A DNA stretch of 64,000 bases from contig CALVDR010000005.1 of the NCBI GenBank assembly GCA_944326365.1, positions 83,648-147,647 on the forward strand, in the 5' to 3' direction. A program made the translations under genes and the position numbers. The DNA comes from an uncultured Bacteroidales bacterium. GTDB taxonomy: Bacteria > Bacteroidota > Bacteroidia > Bacteroidales > UBA932. This document shows positions 56,376 to 64,000 of this stretch, piece by piece. Positions within the stretch are counted from its first letter, which is position 1. Each line of letters starts with the position of its first letter. The notes under the pieces were generated by a model. It was not told where the DNA came from, did not search any database, and saw only the letters and a program-made list of their open reading frames with translations.

Positions 56376-56424
56376 TTTGCCGGCACATTCCGGCACGCGG
56401 CCTGACAACTGTTGATAAAATTCC

Positions 56425-56452
56425 TTGTTTTCGGACGGAATTATTATCTTTG
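56425..56452 (+). promoter_or_regulatory. Promoter of holA
   Basis: TTG at 56425-56427, 17-bp spacer, TATCTTTG at 56445-56452. The -7 box ends only 9 bp before ATG 56462, so the transcript is nearly leaderless. Confidence 0.6.
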
Positions 56453-56461
56453 CCATCTGAT

Positions 56462-57502
56462 ATGGCAAAAGGATTTGCAGAGACGCACGCGCAGTGCCGT
56501 GATATAGTGGAAGATATCAGAAAGGGTATCTTCAGTCCTGTATACCTGCTCATGGGAGAGGAACCGTACTATCCCGAGCAGGTATATGAGGCTATAGTGG
56601 AACATGTTCTGGATGACAGTGAACGTGATTTCAACCAGACCGTATGCTACGGGACGGATACGGATGCGGACAAGGTCGTCACTGCGGCCATGAGATATCC
56701 GGTCTTCGCTTCCCGCCAGCTGGTGGCGGTGAAGGAAGCGCAGGCGATGAAGAATATCGAGAGTCTGGCAGGATATTGCCGGAATCCTTTGCCTTCCACG
56801 GTGCTGGTCATCTATATGCACGGGGCTTCGCTTGACAAGCGCAAGGAACTCTACAAGAACATAAGGAAGAACGGTGTCGTGGTGGAGTCGAATCCTGTGC
56901 GGGACTATGAGATGAGCCGCTGGATCACTTCTTTTTTCAGCGGGAAAGGCCTGTCCGTCACTCCGGAAGCCGCGGCATTGCTGGCCGAGTATGCAGGTAC
57001 GGATCTGAACAAGATCGCCATCGAAACTGAAAAGATGCGCAAGAACCTGCCGGAAAACAAGACGGAAATCACGGCGGAAGATATCGAAAACAATGTGGGC
57101 ATCAGCCGCCAGTACAGCGTGTTCGAGCTGACGAGGGAACTGTCTTCGAAAAATGCGTCCAAGGCGCTGAAGATAGCTGCCTATATCGGCAATGCGCCCA
57201 AGTTCGTGCTCCTTCTCGCTACGGCCCCTCTGTTCACCCATTTCTACAGGATTCTCCGGTATGAGGCTCTTCTGATGAAGAACCCGGGGGCGGGCAGCGC
57301 TGACAAGGCGGCGGCATTGGGCGTGAACCCGTATTTTCTGAGGGAGTATGATACGGCTGTCGCCAATTACCCTCCACGCAAGTGTCTGGCTATCATATCA
57401 CTGATAAAGGAGTATGATTTCAAGGGCAAGGGCGGCAATGCCGGTGAGGCTACCCAGGCGGAGCTGCTTATGGAACTGGTGTCCAGGATATTGAACTGCT
57501 GA
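56462..57502 (+). CDS. holA: DNA polymerase III subunit delta
   Basis: Clamp-loader subunit that opens the beta sliding clamp. 346 residues from ATG 56462 (MAKGFAETHAQCRDIVED); the upstream TTG lies within the promoter. Seen: SPVYLLMGEEPYYPEQVYEA, the alternative of the Walker-like start in HolA, and the C-terminal ISRQYSVFELTRELSSKNAS (the NVFELTDAI-like block) with LEM-type helices. Unusually close to its promoter. The gap to the next gene contains the hairpin array. Confidence 0.93.
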   Translation: MAKGFAETHAQCRDIVEDIRKGIFSPVYLLMGEEPYYPEQVYEAIVEHVLDDSERDFNQTVCYGTDTDADKVVTAAMRYPVFASRQLVAVKEAQAMKNIESLAGYCRNPLPSTVLVIYMHGASLDKRKELYKNIRKNGVVVESNPVRDYEMSRWITSFFSGKGLSVTPEAAALLAEYAGTDLNKIAIETEKMRKNLPENKTEITAEDIENNVGISRQYSVFELTRELSSKNASKALKIAAYIGNAPKFVLLLATAPLFTHFYRILRYEALLMKNPGAGSADKAAALGVNPYFLREYDTAVANYPPRKCLAIISLIKEYDFKGKGGNAGEATQAELLMELVSRILNC

Positions 57503-57524
57503 CATTGCCGGAAACCGGTACGGG

Positions 57525-57660
57525 AATTGGCGCAAGCCTGAAATGGAATTGGCGGAAGCCGCAGGATACGTGAAAATTGGCGTAAGCCGGAATGGAATTG
57601 GCGCAAGCTGCAGGATAAATGAATATTGGCGTAAGCCGGAAATGAAAATTGGCGCAAGCC
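57525..57660. repeat. Array of six degenerate GNRA-loop hairpin repeats
   Basis: Unit AATTGGCGNAAGCC at 57525, 57547, 57575, 57596, 57624 and 57647. Each forms GGC-GNAA-GCC (one copy ends in GCT), with loops GCAA, GGAA, GTAA, GCAA, GTAA, GCAA, all of the GNRA class. Start-to-start spacings of 22, 28, 21, 28 and 23 show a dimeric unit of about 50 bp repeated three times; copies 2 and 4 share the flank GCAGGATA. They fill the 165-bp gap 57503-57667 together with a CCGG-AAA-CCGG hairpin near 57508-57518. Confidence 0.9.
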
Positions 57661-57667
57661 GGGAAGA

Positions 57668-58591
57668 ATGATGGAAGAATTTATGATAAGGTGCGCGGAC
57701 GTGTGCAAGAGCTTCGGGGAGAAAACGGCGCTCGACCATGTCTCCGTGGATATTCCGAAAGGGAAGATTTTCGGATTGCTGGGGCCTAACGGGGCCGGAA
57801 AGACCACACTGATCAGGATAATAAATAGGATCACCATACCGAACAGCGGCACTATACTTTTCGACGGCCGCCCCATCACGCAACAGGATGTGCAGAAGAT
57901 AGGCTATCTGCCGGAGGAGAGGGGTCTGTACCGCAAGATGAAAGTCGGGGACCAGGCCATGTATTTCGCCAGGCTTAAAGGCATGAGTGCCAGGGATGCG
58001 GCTTCCGAGCTGAAGATGTGGTTCGAGAAGTTCGGGATCCAGAGCTGGTGGGGGAAGAAGGTGGAGGAACTGTCGAAGGGCATGGCGCAGAAAGTCCAGT
58101 TCATCACTACGGTGGTCCACAGGCCGTCTCTGCTGATTCTGGACGAGCCGTTTTCAGGTTTCGATCCTGTGAATGCGCAGGTAATCCGTAATGAGATCCT
58201 CGGGCTGAAGGCTGCCGGAGCCACTGTAGTGCTTTCGACCCACAATATGGAGTCTGTCGAGGAACTGTGCGACAATATAGCCCTGATAAACAAGTCCCAC
58301 GTAGTGATAAGCGGCGGAGTGGACGGCATAAGACGCAAATACGGGAACAACCATATAGAACTGGTATATACCGCCGACGCTCCGGTTTCTTCCGTTCCGG
58401 GCATATTCAGGGTCCTGTCGGACAATGACGAATCTGGCCGCCATACCGCGGTGCTGGCTGTGGATGATGCTTCGGACAAGACGTCCGTGCTCAGAAATCT
58501 GGTTTCGCAGCCGCTCGTCATCAATTCCTACAGGGAACTGGTGCCGAGGATGAATGACATTTTCATTAAATTAGTCACAGAGGAGGAGTAG
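57668..58591 (+). CDS. ABC transporter ATP-binding protein, NatA type
   Basis: 307 residues. Walker A GLLGPNGAGKTTLIRI, signature ELSKGMAQKVQF (a variant of LSGGQ), Walker B LLILDEPFSGFDPVNAQV and H-loop VVLSTHNMESVEEL. A C-terminal extension of about 90 residues (residues 215-307) resembles DUF4162 of Na+/drug-exporter ATPases. Starts at 57668, 57671 or 57683 are all possible. It overlaps functionally with the permease 3 bp downstream. Confidence 0.88.
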   Translation: MMEEFMIRCADVCKSFGEKTALDHVSVDIPKGKIFGLLGPNGAGKTTLIRIINRITIPNSGTILFDGRPITQQDVQKIGYLPEERGLYRKMKVGDQAMYFARLKGMSARDAASELKMWFEKFGIQSWWGKKVEELSKGMAQKVQFITTVVHRPSLLILDEPFSGFDPVNAQVIRNEILGLKAAGATVVLSTHNMESVEELCDNIALINKSHVVISGGVDGIRRKYGNNHIELVYTADAPVSSVPGIFRVLSDNDESGRHTAVLAVDDASDKTSVLRNLVSQPLVINSYRELVPRMNDIFIKLVTEEE

Positions 58592-58594
58592 AAC

Positions 58595-59986
58595 ATGAAT
58601 ATCCGTACAGTAAATGTCATCATTGCCAGGGAGTACCTGACTAAGGTGAGGAAAAAATCCTTCCTGCTGACCACTTTTCTCGGTCCGATCTTTTTCGCCG
58701 CCCTGTGCATTCTTCCGAGCCTGATCATGTTCATGGCGGAGGACACGGGAAAGAAAGTCGGGGTCGTGGATGAATCCGGGATAGTGATGCCTTATATGAC
58801 AGACAGCGAGCAGATAGACTATACGGACTATTCCGATGTGCCGGTAGATACACTGAAAAACAGGTATTTCAGTCTGGATCTGGATGCTCTGGTCATCATT
58901 TCGAAACTCGATACTGCCGCCAGGACCGTCTCAGTGTCGGCATATTCTCAGAAGCCGCTCAGTGTGGACATGAAGGATGCGCTGAGTGCGAATGTGAACA
59001 ATGCCGTGGAGGAATACCGTCTGGCTTCCTACGATATCAAGGGGCTGAAACAGATTCTCGAGGATGTGAGGGTCGATGTCCCCGTTTCGACATATACCAT
59101 GGATGACAGCGGGCAGGAGAAGATCACTTCTTCCGAGGTGTACATGATCGTCTCTCTGGTACTTTCGGTGATCATCTACATGTTCATAGCCATGTTCTCG
59201 GCGATGGTGATGCAGAGTGTGATAGAGGAGAAATCCACCAGGGTGGTGGAAGTGCTGATATCATCGGTGAATTCGCTGGAACTGATGTTCGGCAAAATCG
59301 TGGGTGTGGCTGCCGTGGCGCTCACCCAGTTCTTCCTGTGGATAGTCCTGACCGCCGTCATAGTGCTGGGGGTCGGTTCTTTCATTGGTATGGATGCTGT
59401 CACGGCATCTGCTTCCATGCAGGGTGACCAGATGACGATGATGGCCGAGGGGCTCGGGGTGGATCCTTCCATGATGGACCAGACTGGGATGACAGTGTCT
59501 CCTGACATGCTGGCCGCATCTTCTGACAGCGAACTTTCAGCGGTCATGTCCACTCTGGCCGGGCTGAACTACGGAGAAATACTCCTCTGTTTCGTGATTT
59601 ATTTCGTGTTGGGCTACCTGCTATACGCTTCTCTGTTTGCCGCCATAGGGTCGGCAGTGGAGAATGAGGCCGATACACAGCAGCTGCAGATGCCTGTCAC
59701 CATTCCTCTGCTTCTGGCTTTCTTCATAGCCTTCTATGCATTCAAGGCGCCTGACAGCCAGGTGGTTTTCTGGGGTTCGATCATACCGTTCACCTCGCCG
59801 ATAGTGATGCTGGCACGTATTCCGTTCGGAGTCCCGTTCTGGGAACTGGCCCTTTCGGTGGGACTGCTTCTGCTGACATTCGTGGCCATGGCGTACATCT
59901 CTGCGAAGATATACAAGGTCGGAATCCTCATGTACGGGAAGAAGACGACGTTCAAGGATCTGTACAAGTGGCTGAAACAAAAATGA
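58595..59986 (+). CDS. ABC exporter permease, NatB type
   Basis: 463 residues. One N-terminal membrane helix (FLLTTFLGPIFFAALCILPS), a large extracytoplasmic domain (residues 45-185), then five or six helices (VSLVLSVIIYMFIAMFSAM, VMQSVIEEKSTRVVEVLISS and onwards). The EEKSTRVVEVLISSV segment is a hallmark of the ABC2/NatB family. With the ATPase it forms an exporter; the substrate (Na+, drug or lipid) cannot be told from sequence. Methionine-rich stretches at residues 275-310 (QGDQMTMMAEGLG) are odd for the family. Confidence 0.88.
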   Translation: MNIRTVNVIIAREYLTKVRKKSFLLTTFLGPIFFAALCILPSLIMFMAEDTGKKVGVVDESGIVMPYMTDSEQIDYTDYSDVPVDTLKNRYFSLDLDALVIISKLDTAARTVSVSAYSQKPLSVDMKDALSANVNNAVEEYRLASYDIKGLKQILEDVRVDVPVSTYTMDDSGQEKITSSEVYMIVSLVLSVIIYMFIAMFSAMVMQSVIEEKSTRVVEVLISSVNSLELMFGKIVGVAAVALTQFFLWIVLTAVIVLGVGSFIGMDAVTASASMQGDQMTMMAEGLGVDPSMMDQTGMTVSPDMLAASSDSELSAVMSTLAGLNYGEILLCFVIYFVLGYLLYASLFAAIGSAVENEADTQQLQMPVTIPLLLAFFIAFYAFKAPDSQVVFWGSIIPFTSPIVMLARIPFGVPFWELALSVGLLLLTFVAMAYISAKIYKVGILMYGKKTTFKDLYKWLKQK

Positions 59987-60006
59987 CAAACTGACATTTT
60001 CAGAAA

Positions 60007-60864
60007 ATGGCAATATCCGACATCAGAAAATTCATGCTGACGGCCTGTCTGGCCGCAATCCCTGTCGTGTCTCTCTGTGCGGCGGACGATGATTTCAGGA
60101 TAGAATGGTCGCGGACACGAATGGACGGTTCGCGTACAGGCTGTGTATCCCCGTCAGCGGACGATATCGCAAGTACAATCGGTACCGTGAAGGGAAAGAC
60201 CTACTGTTCTCCTGGCGGGAAAGTATACCGCGGCGGGACTGCGGCTGCCGTGGCTTCCGTAGTCCTCGATGCCCAGCCGGTGATGGCTCCTGTCAAGAAA
60301 GTCATCGGACATGCTCCGGAAGCAATGGTCAGGGAAGAGCCGGAAAGCGCCCTTTCGAATCTTTTCGTGGACAGGATCATGGCGGCAGTAGAGCAGAAGT
60401 CGGGCCGTCATGTGGATGTCGGGATAGGCAACTTCGGAGGCATCAGGGTGGATATGCCGCAGGGAGACATACTGCTGGATGACCTGCTTTCGATGTTCCC
60501 TTTCAAGAACAGCATAGTGTATGTGGCCCTGAAAGGCAAGGACCTGAGGAATATTCTGGAGCAGATGGCTGCTACGCGGGTACAGGTGCTCGGCGGCGTC
60601 CGCATAGTGGTCTCTGACGGGAAGCTGCTCTGTGCGACGATAGACGGGCAGCCAATAGATGACGGGAAGGTCTACGGTGTCGCCACCATCTCTTTCCTTC
60701 TCGACGGCGGCGACAATCTCCATGTAGGGAAGAATGCCCTGGAGATTCTGGACTACGATGATATAGACATCATAGACATCATGCTTGAATATGTCAATGC
60801 GGAGACTGCGGCCGGCCGTGATATCGTCTATCATACCGACGGCAGGGTGAAAATACTGGACTGA
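60007..60864 (+). CDS. 5'-nucleotidase C-terminal domain protein, exported
   Basis: 285 residues with a signal peptide (FMLTACLAAIPVVSLCA). Matches the substrate-binding C-terminal half of UshA-type 5'-nucleotidases: ESALSNLFVDRIMAAVEQ, VGIGNFGGIRVDMPQGDILL and VYGVATISFLLDGGDN. The metal-binding half is encoded by the next gene instead. Together they would form one active site across two chains. It starts 20 bp after the NatB stop. Confidence 0.85.
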   Translation: MAISDIRKFMLTACLAAIPVVSLCAADDDFRIEWSRTRMDGSRTGCVSPSADDIASTIGTVKGKTYCSPGGKVYRGGTAAAVASVVLDAQPVMAPVKKVIGHAPEAMVREEPESALSNLFVDRIMAAVEQKSGRHVDVGIGNFGGIRVDMPQGDILLDDLLSMFPFKNSIVYVALKGKDLRNILEQMAATRVQVLGGVRIVVSDGKLLCATIDGQPIDDGKVYGVATISFLLDGGDNLHVGKNALEILDYDDIDIIDIMLEYVNAETAAGRDIVYHTDGRVKILD

Positions 60865-60895
60865 AAAGGGGTTGTCCCCTCCAAAAATACTGCAT

Positions 60896-61720
60896 ATGAA
60901 AAGATATCTGATATTGTCTGCGATTTCGTGCATGCTGTTTTCTGTCATGGCAGGTGCGCAGGATCTGGTGATATTGCATACTAATGACACCCACAGCCAT
61001 GTCGACCCTGTGCGTGCCGGCGAATACGCCGGAATGGGCGGGGTCATCGAGCGCGCCGTTTTCGTCGACAGTGTCCGTCATGCCATGGGCCGGAAGAATG
61101 TCCTGCTGCTGGATGCCGGGGACTTCAGCCAGGGCACGTCGTATTTCACTCTGATGAAAGGAGACGTGGAGGTGGAATGCATGAACGCCATGCGTTATGA
61201 TGCAGCATGTCTGGGAAACCATGAATTCGACAACGGCCTGGATGAACTGGCCCGCAGGATAGCCGCCTGCCGCTTTCCTGTGGTGTGCGCGAATTACGAT
61301 TTTGACAATCCCGCCCTTGAGAAGCTCGTCAGGCCATACTGCATATTGCGCAGGGGCGGTCTCAGGATAGGTGTCATCGGTCTGCTTACAGACCTTTCTG
61401 TCGTGGTGGACAAGCCCATCGCCGACAAGATAGAATATCTGGACCCGCTCGAATGCGCGAACAGGTATGCCCGGATTCTGAAGGAAGAGAAGCATTGTGA
61501 CATGGTCATATGCCTGACTCATCTCGGATATGAAGGGGAGTTCTTCACGGACAGGGAATTGGTCAGGGGACTGGAGAATGTGGATCTGGTGATAGGCGGA
61601 CATTCCCATACTTTCCTGGAAAAAGCGGAAACGGAGGAGGATTCCAGAGGCAAGGATGTCCCGATAGTCACGGACGGATGCTGGGGACTGTATGTCGGCC
61701 AGGTGAACGTCTGGCGCTGA
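60896..61720 (+). CDS. 5'-nucleotidase N-terminal metallophosphatase domain protein, exported
   Basis: 274 residues from ATG 60896 (signal MKRYLILSAISCMLFSVMAG). Calcineurin-type metallophosphatase: ILHTNDTHSHVDP, LLLDAGDFSQG, CLGNHEFDNGLD, ICLTHLGYEG and VIGGHSHTF. All metal ligands appear intact. It lacks the C-terminal nucleotide-binding half, which is encoded upstream; usually the order is N then C in one chain. Hydrolyses nucleotides or related phosphates in the periplasm. Confidence 0.88.
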   Translation: MKRYLILSAISCMLFSVMAGAQDLVILHTNDTHSHVDPVRAGEYAGMGGVIERAVFVDSVRHAMGRKNVLLLDAGDFSQGTSYFTLMKGDVEVECMNAMRYDAACLGNHEFDNGLDELARRIAACRFPVVCANYDFDNPALEKLVRPYCILRRGGLRIGVIGLLTDLSVVVDKPIADKIEYLDPLECANRYARILKEEKHCDMVICLTHLGYEGEFFTDRELVRGLENVDLVIGGHSHTFLEKAETEEDSRGKDVPIVTDGCWGLYVGQVNVWR

Positions 61721-61776
61721 GCTTTTTTTTCGCCACACGACTGAAAACACTGACTGATAACCAATAATATAACGTC

Positions 61777-63846
61777 ATGAAAAGCGATATCCTGCTTAAA
61801 ATCATGTGCATGGTGCTGGCAACAGGGCTGCTGTCGGCGCTGATGTCTTCAGAGGCCGGTGCCTATGAAGAGAGAAATTATGTATCTTCCGCCTATTCGG
61901 CGGCATTGTCTGAAAACGGAGGTGAAAGCCTGGTGAAGACAGGCGGAGACTGGTTCCCTTATCCTTCCTGTTCGGACAGGGAGGGCTGGGCGCGGCTTTT
62001 CGGAGCCGATGCTTCCCGCATAATAGGACAGGGGGAGAAACTTCTCGGCTATGAATGGAAAATCATCCCAGCTTCGGCTTATCTCGAATACGAGAGGAGC
62101 GGCAACAGGAAGATCATGGAGGATCCTCTCGAATCCAACAGAAAGGCTCTCAATACCCTGATACTGGCGGAACTCGCAGAAGGACAGGGCCGTTTCATAG
62201 ACCAGATAGCAAACGGAATGTGGATGAGCTGCCAGATGACGTCATGGGTGCTGTCCGCGCATAATCCGAGACAGACGAGCCGGCGTTCTCTGCCAGATCC
62301 CCGTGAATATATCATTGACCTGGTATCAGGTCAATATGGGGCGACTCTGGCGATAGCCTGGCATTTTTTCAGGGACGAGATAGCTGAACTCGATCCGTCC
62401 ATAAACTATTGCGTCGAGGCTGCCGTGAAGGAGAGGATTCTGGATCCGTTTTTCGACGAGACAGTGCGCAAGGCGAACTGGTGGATGGCGGATGACTGGC
62501 AGCCGGGACAGATGGTGAACAACTGGAATCCGTGGTGCAACTCGAATGTCCTCCTGTGTTTTCTGCTGATGGAGCAGGATCAGGAGCGTCTGGATGCGGC
62601 TCTGGAACTTTCCACGGCATCTGTGGACAAGTTCGTGAATTTCGTCAAGAGCGACGGGGCATGCGAGGAAGGCCCTTCGTACTGGGGGCATGCCGCAGGA
62701 AAGCTTTTCGACTATCTGGAGATACTTTATGAAGCTACCGGCGGAAAGGTGTCGCTTTTCGACAATCCCCAGATCAGGAATATGGGGGAATACATATCGC
62801 GTTCGTATATAGGAAGTTCCAGGGTGGTGAACTTCGCTGATGCCACTGCTTCCATGACTCCTGACATCTATCTGACTTACCGTTACGGAAAAGCGATGGG
62901 AAGCCGGGAAATGATGGACTTCGCGATATATCTGCTCTATTCGAAAGACCGTTTCAGGACACCTGCCGTGCCGCTCGGGAATGATACTTACAGGTCTCTG
63001 GAGTCAGTTGTGGTGCTTTCTGAGATGACAGCACGTGTGGAGGAGCTCCGGTCACAGGATGTTTCCCCTCGCGAACTTCTCGCATCCCTGCGCGCCAATG
63101 TCCCGTCTGCGACATGGTATCCCGAGACAGAGTTCTGCTATCTCCGGGACGGTTCAGGATCCTTCTTCGCGGCAAAGGGCGGTTTCAACGATGAGAGCCA
63201 CAACCACAACGATGTAGGCACCTTCATATATTATCATGACGATGTCCCGCTGTTCATCGATGCCGGTGTGGGTACATACACGAAAAAGACTTTCAGTTCA
63301 GAAAGGTATACCATCTGGTCCATGCAGAGTGACTGGCACAGCCTGCCGAAAATCAACGGCGTCTCTCAGGAGTATGGCCGTGATTTCCGCTCGTCGGACG
63401 TGTCGTGCAACCTGAAGAAAAGGGAATTCTCCCTGGATATTTCCGGGGCTTATCCCGAGACTGCCGCATGCGGCGTATGGAAACGGTTTTACAAGATGAG
63501 CGACGGACGGCTTTCCATCCGGGACAGTTTCTCCCTGACTGAGCGTCGCGGGGCGGATGTGGAGAACTTCATGGTTCTCGGGGAGGTCTGCCTGCCTGGC
63601 GAGACTTACACTCTGGACGGCAAGGAAAGGACAGTTCCGGCCGGCCGTGTGGTGATTCTCGGTGAAGGTGCGGCTGCAGAACTTTCGTTCCCGGCTTCGC
63701 TCACTCCGTCAGTGACTGTAAAAACACTCGATGATCCGAGACTGACCAATGTCTGGGGCGATACCCTCCGCCGGATATCCTTCACTTCTTCCGAAGATGC
63801 CCCTTTGTCGGGGCAATACCTGTTCAGTATCAGGATATTGAAATAA
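61777..63846 (+). CDS. Heparinase II/III family polysaccharide lyase-like protein
   Basis: 689 residues. Signal peptide (MVLATGLLSALMSSEAGA). An alpha/alpha toroid of about 380 residues (WMADDWQPGQMVNNWNPWCN, DGACEEGPSYWGHAAGKLFD) is followed by a beta-sandwich heparinase II/III domain with FNDESHNHNDVGTFIYY, which carries the His/Asn of this fold, and VPLFIDAGVGTYTKKTFSS. Likely substrate: a uronic-acid-containing polysaccharide such as heparin, heparan or alginate-like material; the exact one cannot be stated. No SusCD is adjacent; it stands alone with its own terminator. Confidence 0.82.
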   Translation: MKSDILLKIMCMVLATGLLSALMSSEAGAYEERNYVSSAYSAALSENGGESLVKTGGDWFPYPSCSDREGWARLFGADASRIIGQGEKLLGYEWKIIPASAYLEYERSGNRKIMEDPLESNRKALNTLILAELAEGQGRFIDQIANGMWMSCQMTSWVLSAHNPRQTSRRSLPDPREYIIDLVSGQYGATLAIAWHFFRDEIAELDPSINYCVEAAVKERILDPFFDETVRKANWWMADDWQPGQMVNNWNPWCNSNVLLCFLLMEQDQERLDAALELSTASVDKFVNFVKSDGACEEGPSYWGHAAGKLFDYLEILYEATGGKVSLFDNPQIRNMGEYISRSYIGSSRVVNFADATASMTPDIYLTYRYGKAMGSREMMDFAIYLLYSKDRFRTPAVPLGNDTYRSLESVVVLSEMTARVEELRSQDVSPRELLASLRANVPSATWYPETEFCYLRDGSGSFFAAKGGFNDESHNHNDVGTFIYYHDDVPLFIDAGVGTYTKKTFSSERYTIWSMQSDWHSLPKINGVSQEYGRDFRSSDVSCNLKKREFSLDISGAYPETAACGVWKRFYKMSDGRLSIRDSFSLTERRGADVENFMVLGEVCLPGETYTLDGKERTVPAGRVVILGEGAAAELSFPASLTPSVTVKTLDDPRLTNVWGDTLRRISFTSSEDAPLSGQYLFSIRILK

Positions 63847-63860
63847 GGGGCGATCTCTAT

Positions 63861-63902
63861 AAATGAAAGAACGGCACCGGAAAAAGTGCCGTTCTTTCAT
63901 TT
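63861..63902 (+). terminator. Strong intrinsic terminator after the heparinase-like gene
   Basis: Perfect 17-bp stem from 63861-63877 to 63886-63902, loop CGGAAAAA, A-rich 5' and T-rich 3' sides (so usable on both strands). Confidence 0.85.
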
Positions 63903-63928
63903 ATAATATGTTCAGGCTCTGCTTATAA

Positions 63929-63987
63929 TAACGTCAGTTCGACGAATTATTTTACTTAGTACCAGAGACTTCGTCGAACTGACGTTA
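63929..63987. repeat. Perfect 18-bp inverted repeat at the window edge
   Basis: Left arm 63929-63946 and right arm 63970-63987 (core CGTCAGTTCGACGAA) are exact reverse complements over 18 bp, separated by 23 bp. It could be a large hairpin (for example a terminator for a minus-strand gene to the right), a regulatory site or the end of a mobile element. No T-run follows on either side. Confidence 0.85.
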
Positions 63988-64000
63988 CGATTTCTTCGAA

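Noticed and set aside
57525..57660. CRISPR-like array
   Set aside because: Repeats are 14 bp and degenerate, spacers only 7-14 bp and themselves repeated; no cas gene is near.
63929..63987. Invertible promoter flanked by inverted repeats, as known in Bacteroides
   Set aside because: The 23-bp spacer is too short to hold a promoter and no -33/-7 boxes are in it.

Overview
The window comes from a Bacteroidota (Bacteroidales-like) chromosome with roughly balanced base composition. The evidence is two SusC/SusD pairs, a type V (FimA/Mfa-type) pilus locus, many lipoproteins with a short Cys lipobox, TAnnTTTG -7 promoter boxes with TTG about 19 bp upstream, few clear Shine-Dalgarno sites, and an 11-subunit complex I with fused NuoCD and no NuoEFG. 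Genus cannot be fixed from the sequence alone.

Layout. (1) 1-551: 3' part of deoC. (2) 667-10619, minus strand: nuoA-B-CD-H-I-J-K-L-M-N. (3) 10856-16734, plus: a type V pilus operon (HExxH lipoprotein, DUF3575 protein, OmpA/TPR lipoprotein, FimA-like fimbrillin, FimB/Mfa2-like anchor). (4) 16777-17063: tRNA-Leu(CAG) with promoter and terminator, then four back-to-back mini-hairpins between copies of a 26-bp direct repeat. (5) 17082-32194: an N-acetylglucosamine/hexosamine utilisation locus (XylR-type regulator, sugar permease, nagA broken by an amber codon, nagB, two GH20 enzymes, a GH18-like lipoprotein, SusC/SusD, a BACON plus double lectin-like lipoprotein). (6) 32322-36946: glyA, a SpoU-type RNA methyltransferase and a Ca2+-type P-ATPase. 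(7) 37100-48820: AraC-type regulator, a promoter-to-terminator leader of about 220 nt, then TlpA, a DUF6029-like outer-membrane protein, three tandem Omp28-type CxxC lipoproteins and two large surface lipoproteins. (8) 48950-56375: a second SusC/SusD pair with a subtilase lipoprotein and a small lipocalin-like lipoprotein; the last two share the C-terminal residues GWL. (9) 56462-63846: holA, an array of six GNRA-loop hairpins, a NatAB-type ABC exporter, a 5'-nucleotidase split into two genes in swapped order, and a heparinase II/III-type enzyme. The right edge carries an 18-bp perfect inverted repeat.

How the parts work together. In region 5, surface SusCD and the lectin-like lipoprotein would capture a GlcNAc-containing glycan, GH20/GH18-like enzymes would release GlcNAc, the permease would import it, and NagA/NagB would feed it to glycolysis after phosphorylation by a kinase not encoded here. 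The amber stop in nagA would block that route unless it is suppressed, polymorphic or an assembly error. Region 7 looks like a cell-envelope thiol/disulfide set, region 8 a peptide- or protein-handling surface set. The less explained signals are the leader unit at 37897-38152, the hairpin arrays at 16965-17022 and 57525-57660, the triple CxxC lipoprotein cluster and the shared GWL termini.
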